A DNA stretch of 64,000 bases from Candidatus Palauibacter poriticola (GTDB lineage: Bacteria; Gemmatimonadota; Gemmatimonadetes; Palauibacterales; Palauibacteraceae). Numbering within the stretch: the first letter of the stretch is position 1; each line of letters opens with the position of its first letter. The stretch is from NCBI GenBank assembly GCA_012270965.1, contig JAAXHJ010000023.1:176649-240648 (forward strand), read 5' to 3'. A program made the position numbers and the translations under genes. Positions 59,564 to 64,000 of the stretch are shown here, piece after piece. Under the pieces are notes generated by a model. The model did no database searches and was not told where the DNA came from. It saw nothing but the letters and a program-made list of their open reading frames with translations.

Positions 59564-61726
59564 GTGACGCCAGGGCGCTCCATCCTGCGGGGATCCGTGC
59601 AGTACCTGAAGGGGGTGGGCCCCCGGCGGGCGGAGCGCTTCGCCAAGCTCGACGTTTATACGGGGCGGGACCTGCTCTACCACCTTCCGTACCGGTATGA
59701 GGACGCGACCACGGTCGACGCGATCTCGGAGTTGAAGGTCGGCCGGGATGCGACGGTCATCGGGCGCGTGGTCTCGAAGGGCGTCATCCCCACGCGCCGC
59801 CGGCTCCGCGTCTTCCGGGCCGTGATCCGGGACGTGAGCGGCCACATCGAATGCGCCTGGCCTGGACGCCCGTGGCTCGACCGCACGATCCACAAGGGCG
59901 ACCTGCTGCTCGCCTCGGGACCGGTGCGCTTCTACCACGGCCGGCAACTCCAGCCGCGCGAATACACCGTGCTGGCCCGAACCTCCGACGAGGGCGACGC
60001 CTCCGGAGACGGGACCGCCGCCGGGTCCCCGCGCTGGGGAGAGCGTCCCGCCGAAGGGTCCGCGGCCTCCGGAGCGCGTCCCGCCGCGGGGCGGGTGTTC
60101 CCCGTCTATCCCGCCACCGAGGGGCTCACACACCGGCAGATCCGCGCCGTCATCCACCTGAACCTCCCCCGCCTCCTCTCCGACCTCGGGGACGAAGACC
60201 CGATTCCGGGCGGCTGGCGCAAGGAACTCTCCCTCCCCCCGCTCGCGGAGGCCCTTCGCACGCTGCACCGCCCCTCCGCCGTCGCCCAGGTCGAGCGCTG
60301 TAGGCGGCGCCTCGCCTTCGAGGAACTCTTCTTTCTCCAACTTCTCCACGCCCGAGCCCGCGCGCGTCTCCGCCACGAGGTCCGGGGCATCGTCTTCAAC
60401 GCCCCGGCCACCCTCACCCGCTCGCTCCTGCGTGCGCTCCCGTTCCGACTCACGACCGCCCAGCGGCGCGTCTGGTCCGAGATCGCAGCCGACATGGCGC
60501 GGCCCGCGCCGATGAACCGCCTGTTGCAGGGGGATGTGGGGAGCGGGAAGACGGTCGTGGCCGCGCTCGCCATGCTCAAGGCGATCGAAGCGGGGCACCA
60601 GGCGGCGATCATGGCTCCGACGGAACTGCTGGCGGAGCAGCACCGGCGCACGTTCGAGAAGCTGCTCGACCCGCTGGGCGTGGAGCCCGTGCTCCTGACC
60701 GGCTCCGTCACGGGGAAGGCGCGTCGGCGGGTCGTGGAGCGAATCGCGGCCGGCGACGCCCGCCTCATCGTCGGGACGCACGCCCTCATCCAGGAGGGCG
60801 TCGACTTCGCGTCTCCGGGGCTCGTCGTCATCGATGAACAGCACCGCTTCGGCGTGGAACAGCGCCGCCGGCTGCGGGAGAGCGGCGAGGCCCCCGACGC
60901 CTTGGTGATGTCCGCGACGCCGATCCCCCGCAGCCTCGCCCTCGTCCTCTACGGGGACCTCGACCTCTCGATCATCGACGAACTTCCTCCGGGCCGGCGG
61001 CCGGTCCGAACCGCCGTGCGCGGTCCCGAAAGCCGTGACGCGGCGTTCGACTTCCTCGGCGACCAGCTCGCCGCGGGCCGCCAGGCGTACGTCATCTATC
61101 CTCTCGTCGAGGAGTCCGAGGCCCTCGAGGCCCGCGCCGCCACGGTCATGTTCGAGCGGCTCCAGGCCCGCTTCCCGGACGTCGCCGTGCGGCTTCTGCA
61201 CGGCCGCCTCTCCTCCGCGGAGAAGGACGACGCGATGCGGAGCTTCCTCGCGGGCGACACGAGCCTCCTCGTCGCGACCACCGTCATCGAGGTGGGAATC
61301 GACGTCCCCAACGCGACCGTGATGATCATCGAGGACGCCGAACGCTTCGGCCTCGCCCAGCTCCATCAGCTGCGGGGACGCGTCGGGCGGGGCGCCGAGC
61401 AGTCCTACTGCATCGTTTTCCACGCCTCCGAGACGCCGTCGGAGAGGCTCGTCGCCTTCGAGAAGAAGACCGACGGCTTCGAACTCGCCGAGGAGGATCT
61501 CAGGATCCGCGGCCAGGGCGACCTCTTCGGCAAGGAACAGCACGGCACCGCCCTCCCGAGGTTCGCGCAACTGGACCGCGACATCGACCTGCTGGAAGCC
61601 GCGCGCCGGCGAGCCCGAGCCATCGTCGACGCGGACCCCGGGCTCTCGAAGCCGGCCCACCGCCGCTTCCGCCACGAACTCGATCTCCGCTACGCCCGGC
61701 GGGAAGCCCTCTACCGCGTGGGCTGA
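59564..61726 (+). CDS. recG: ATP-dependent DNA helicase RecG
   Basis: 720 residues from a GTG 4 bases after ftsY. An N-terminal wedge/OB domain (SVQYLKGVGPRRAERFAKL) precedes a superfamily 2 helicase with Walker A GDVGSGKT (323-330), DEQH box (424-427), MSATPIPRSLAL, and a C-terminal helicase domain with ATTVIEVGIDVPNATVMII and QLHQLRGRVGRG. It regresses stalled forks and resolves R-loops. A Gly/Ala-rich insert of about 35 residues (about 142-178) lies in the wedge region. Confidence 0.96.
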   Translation: MTPGRSILRGSVQYLKGVGPRRAERFAKLDVYTGRDLLYHLPYRYEDATTVDAISELKVGRDATVIGRVVSKGVIPTRRRLRVFRAVIRDVSGHIECAWPGRPWLDRTIHKGDLLLASGPVRFYHGRQLQPREYTVLARTSDEGDASGDGTAAGSPRWGERPAEGSAASGARPAAGRVFPVYPATEGLTHRQIRAVIHLNLPRLLSDLGDEDPIPGGWRKELSLPPLAEALRTLHRPSAVAQVERCRRRLAFEELFFLQLLHARARARLRHEVRGIVFNAPATLTRSLLRALPFRLTTAQRRVWSEIAADMARPAPMNRLLQGDVGSGKTVVAALAMLKAIEAGHQAAIMAPTELLAEQHRRTFEKLLDPLGVEPVLLTGSVTGKARRRVVERIAAGDARLIVGTHALIQEGVDFASPGLVVIDEQHRFGVEQRRRLRESGEAPDALVMSATPIPRSLALVLYGDLDLSIIDELPPGRRPVRTAVRGPESRDAAFDFLGDQLAAGRQAYVIYPLVEESEALEARAATVMFERLQARFPDVAVRLLHGRLSSAEKDDAMRSFLAGDTSLLVATTVIEVGIDVPNATVMIIEDAERFGLAQLHQLRGRVGRGAEQSYCIVFHASETPSERLVAFEKKTDGFELAEEDLRIRGQGDLFGKEQHGTALPRFAQLDRDIDLLEAARRRARAIVDADPGLSKPAHRRFRHELDLRYARREALYRVG

Positions 61727-61734
61727 TGGGGTTT

Positions 61735-61789
61735 GCGGCGCGGCAGTTGCGTTTGCCCTGCCCCGAAGGGAGCCGCAACTTGTCGCCGC
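61735..61789 (+). promoter_or_regulatory. Hairpin directly upstream of asnS
   Basis: AGTTGCG (61745-61751) pairs with CGCAACT (61774-61780). Outer arms GCGGCG (61735-61740) and CGCCGC (61784-61789) extend it, and an inner CCCT/AGGG can form. The structure ends 2 bases before ATG 61792 and has no T-run. It could control translation, or it may simply be coding if ATG 61726 is used. Confidence 0.4.
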
Positions 61790-61791
61790 AC

Positions 61792-63093
61792 ATGTCCGAA
61801 CACACGGTCACCATCCGCGAGTTGCCCGCCCGCATCGGGGACGAAGTCCGTCTCCGCGGCTGGGTCAGGCGCCTCCGCTCCAGCGGCAAGATCTGCTTTC
61901 TCGTGCTTCGCGACGGCACGGACGAGGTCCAGTGCGTCTTCGTGCGCAACGAGGTTCCGCCCGAGGTATGGGGGCCGCTGGCCGCGGTGGGGCACGAGGC
62001 GTGCGTCGCCGTGACGGGGGTCGTGCGCGCCGATGCCCGCGCCCCCTCCGGCGTCGAACTCACCGGGTCGGACTTCGAAGTGTGGGGCCCGTCGACCGGC
62101 TTCCCGATCCAGCCCAAGGAGCACGGCGTCGATTTCCTCCTCGAGAACCGCCACCTCTGGCTTCGGAGCCCGCGGCAGATCGCGATCATGCGCATCCGCG
62201 ACGAAGTCATCCGGGCGATCCACGACTTCCTCCATCACGAGGGCTTCGTTCACGTCGACACCCCCATTCTTACCGGTGCCATCGGCGAGTCGGCGGGCAC
62301 CCTGTTCGAGACCGAGTACTTCGATCTCGGCACCGCGTACCTCGCGCAGACGGGACAGCTCTACGTCGAAGCCGCCGCCGCGGCGCTCGGCAAGGTGTAC
62401 TGCTTCGGCCCCACCTTCCGGGCCGAGAAGTCGAAGACGCGGCGGCACCTCACCGAGTTCTGGATGGTGGAACCCGAGGCCGCCTGGATCGACTCCGAGG
62501 GGAACATGGCGCTGCAGGAGCGTTTCATCTGCTGGATCGTGAAGCGCGTTCTCTACAACCAACGCGATCAGCTCGAGGCGCTGGGCCGCGACACCTCCAA
62601 ACTCGACGCCATTCATCCCCCGTTCGACCGGATCAGCTATACCGACGCCGTCGCCCTCCTGCAGTCGAGGGGGAGCGACATCGAATGGGGCTCGGATCTC
62701 GGTGCCACGGCCGAGACGCTGCTCGTCGAGGGCCGGGACAAACCGCTCTTCGTGTTCGACTACCCGAAGGGGGTCAAGGCCTTCTACATGAAGGAAAACC
62801 CGGAAGATCCCCGCACCGTGAAGTGCAACGACCTGCTCGCGCCCGAGGGATACGGCGAGGTGATCGGCGGCAGCCAGCGCGAGGACGACCACGACAAACT
62901 CCTGGCGCGCATTCGAGCGGAAGGGCTCCCGGAGGCGTCCTACGACTGGTATCTGGATCTCCGAAAATACGGGACGTTCACGCACAGCGGGTTCGGACTC
63001 GGGGTCGAGCGCACGGTGACGTGGATGTGCGGGATCGACCACCTGCGCGAGACGATCGCCTTCCCCCGCATGATGACCCGCATCACCCCGTGA
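61792..63093 (+). CDS. asnS: Asparaginyl-tRNA synthetase
   Basis: 433 residues from ATG 61792, the family's normal length; an in-frame ATG at 61726 in the recG stop (TGATG) would add 22 residues with no homology. Class IIb enzyme: an N-terminal OB anticodon-binding domain (GWVRRLRSSGKICFLVLRDG), motif 2 FRAEKSKTRRHLTEFWMVEP and motif 3 GFGLGVERTVTWMCGI. The EFWMVEPE pattern and lack of the AspRS insertion domain support Asn over Asp. Direct Asn-tRNA charging is thus available without relying on GatCAB. Confidence 0.93.
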   Translation: MSEHTVTIRELPARIGDEVRLRGWVRRLRSSGKICFLVLRDGTDEVQCVFVRNEVPPEVWGPLAAVGHEACVAVTGVVRADARAPSGVELTGSDFEVWGPSTGFPIQPKEHGVDFLLENRHLWLRSPRQIAIMRIRDEVIRAIHDFLHHEGFVHVDTPILTGAIGESAGTLFETEYFDLGTAYLAQTGQLYVEAAAAALGKVYCFGPTFRAEKSKTRRHLTEFWMVEPEAAWIDSEGNMALQERFICWIVKRVLYNQRDQLEALGRDTSKLDAIHPPFDRISYTDAVALLQSRGSDIEWGSDLGATAETLLVEGRDKPLFVFDYPKGVKAFYMKENPEDPRTVKCNDLLAPEGYGEVIGGSQREDDHDKLLARIRAEGLPEASYDWYLDLRKYGTFTHSGFGLGVERTVTWMCGIDHLRETIAFPRMMTRITP

Positions 63094-63134
63094 CCCGGCC
63101 CCGGGGCGTTGCGACAGACTTCAAAGGAGAAGAG

Positions 63135-63659
63135 ATGACAAGGAAACAGCTTCCCGCCGCGGCGCTGGCGCTCGGTACGGCTCTCGCCCTGTTCGGGACG
63201 GGCTTCGCGTCCTCGACACCGCTCGCGGTGCAGGAACACGCCGAGATGGCCGAGATGATGCACTCCGTCGAGTACCTGGGCGGACGGCCCAACTCGCCCT
63301 TCTCCGAGGCCGTCCGGGTCGGAAACGTCCTCTACCTCTCGGGCAAGCTTGGCACCGTGCCCGGAGAGGGACTCGTCGGGGGCGGGATCATCCCCGAGAC
63401 GCGGCAGACGATGCGGAACATCGCGGACGCGCTCGAGCGCTACGGCTCGTCGATGGACGAGGTCGTGAAATGTACCGTCTTCCTGGCCGACATCGCGGAT
63501 TTCCGGGACATGAGCCGCACGTACATGGAGTTCTTCCCCAACCACCGGCCGGCGCGCAGCGCGTTGGCGGTGGGCGGCCTGGTGCTGGACGCCCGGGTGG
63601 AGATCGAGTGCATCGCGACCGTCGGCGTGGGCGGCGGCGACGGGGACGGCGGCTCATAG
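63135..63659 (+). CDS. RidA/YjgF family protein with a signal peptide
   Basis: 174 residues; AAAGGAGAAG precedes the ATG. An export signal (about 1-26, LPAAALALGTALALFGTGFA) is followed by a complete RidA domain: NSPFSEAVRVGNVLYLSGKLG, ETRQTMRNIADALERYG, KCTVFLADIADFRDM and PARSALAVGGLVLDARVEIE. The arginine of ARSA, needed for imine hydrolysis in RidA, is kept. RidA normally works in the cytoplasm deaminating reactive enamines, so the exported form must act on something else. The 41-base gap after asnS shows no terminator. Confidence 0.9.
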   Translation: MTRKQLPAAALALGTALALFGTGFASSTPLAVQEHAEMAEMMHSVEYLGGRPNSPFSEAVRVGNVLYLSGKLGTVPGEGLVGGGIIPETRQTMRNIADALERYGSSMDEVVKCTVFLADIADFRDMSRTYMEFFPNHRPARSALAVGGLVLDARVEIECIATVGVGGGDGDGGS

Positions 63660-63678
63660 ACGCCCGCCGCGCCGTTCC

Positions 63679-63897
63679 GTGATCCGGCTCACTTGGCTCG
63701 GCTTCGTCGTCGGCGCGATCGTGTTCGCGGCGCTCGGCATGTGGATGAACACGCAGATCGACGCGCCGATGTTCTCGAATCCCGGCCCCGTCGGGATCCT
63801 CGCCCTCATCGGGGGCACTACGTCGGGCCTCGTAAGCCCCCTCCTCTTCCGCCGCGCCCTTGCACCGCGCCGGAGACGCCGCGAACGGGAGAGCTGA
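63679..63897 (+). CDS. Small membrane protein of unknown function
   Basis: 72 residues from a GTG 19 bases after the RidA-like gene. Two hydrophobic helices (about 4-22 and 35-58) and a basic Arg-rich C-terminus (RRALAPRRRRRERES). No family recognised. Co-directional with and close to the RidA-like gene, so probably in the same transcript. Confidence 0.6.
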   Translation: MIRLTWLGFVVGAIVFAALGMWMNTQIDAPMFSNPGPVGILALIGGTTSGLVSPLLFRRALAPRRRRRERES

Positions 63898-64000
63898 CCC
63901 TTCCCGCAAGAGCGTCCCCGAGGTGGCCCGTCACGGAGTGAGACTCCCGCCGTGCATCCGGTGGCTTGCTAGTGCTAGTGTTCCGTCCCGTAAGTACGTG
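63898..64000. other. End of window, no gene seen
   Basis: 103 bases with no supported ORF. Near the end GCTAGTGCTAGTG is a 6-base direct repeat. TTGCTA (63964) and TAAGTA (63991) could be promoter boxes, but their 21-base spacing is poor. Confidence 0.3.

Noticed and set aside
59390..61675. Minus-strand ORF of 761 codons opposite recG
   Set aside because: Antisense of RecG with composition typical of G+C-rich shadows.
63958..64000. Possible end of an insertion sequence at the window edge
   Set aside because: Only a short CTAGTG direct repeat is visible; no transposase frame or inverted end can be shown within the window.

Overview
The window is about 70% G+C, gene-dense and almost entirely chromosomal housekeeping DNA. 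It reads as a diderm, DAP-peptidoglycan bacterium. A TonB/ExbB/ExbD cassette implies an outer membrane, MurE carries the DNPR signature of meso-diaminopimelate enzymes, and DivIVA, MraZ, FtsA and FtsZ are all present. This combination, the G+C content and the gene order fit the Gemmatimonadota best. That placement is an inference from gene content, not from a phylogeny. No rRNA, CRISPR array, prophage or insertion sequence was seen.

Layout. 1-5.0 kb: 3' part of a ComM/YifB ATPase, a PabA/TrpG amidotransferase, ThpR, an anchored unknown protein and an aldehyde dehydrogenase. 5.1-11 kb: signal peptidase I, a sigma-70 factor, then rplM-rpsI-rpsB-tsf-pyrH-frr. 11-17.1 kb: small ORF-tilS-hpt-ftsH-folP-cdaA. 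17.1-19.6 kb: an ExbB-ExbD-ExbD-TonB energy-transduction operon with its own promoter and a strong terminator. 19.7-26.5 kb: yggS-divIVA-ileS-traR/dksA-lspA-rluD, an order familiar from Gram-positive division clusters. 26.6-37.5 kb: mixed region with a small membrane protein, tRNA-Val, CopD, an M20 amidohydrolase plus class III aminotransferase pair, a YbdK-type ligase, an HU-like protein, a CoxD/CoxE/CoxG-like trio and a secreted TPR protein. 37.6-55.4 kb: a complete dcw cluster (mraZ-rsmH-ftsL-ftsI-murE-murF-mraY-murD-ftsW-murG-murC-murB-ftsQ-ftsA-ftsZ) behind a near-consensus promoter. 55.4-64 kb: LytM/M23 peptidase, a von Willebrand-type membrane protein, ftsY, recG, asnS, a secreted RidA-like protein and a small membrane protein.

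Most genes overlap by 1, 4 or a few bases (ATGA, GTGA, TTGA, TGATG), so translational coupling is the rule. GTG and TTG starts are common. Where intergenic space exists it is often filled by one family of imperfect palindromic repeats (seven copies recognised), nearly all directly after a stop codon. A second theme is in-frame minisatellite expansion: 15- or 18-bp tandem units in the unknown gene at 2.6 kb, murG, ftsQ and the vWA gene, plus longer degenerate repeats in the FtsZ linker. The 15-bp unit is nearly the same in two genes 54 kb apart.

The most intriguing points are the repeat family, including a copy that supplies part of the C-terminus of the PabA-like protein; a tRNA-Val followed after one base by a TTG start codon; probable leaderless promoters; and a CoxD/E/G-like trio with no CO dehydrogenase genes beside it. 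Nothing here is obviously a new defence or mobile system.
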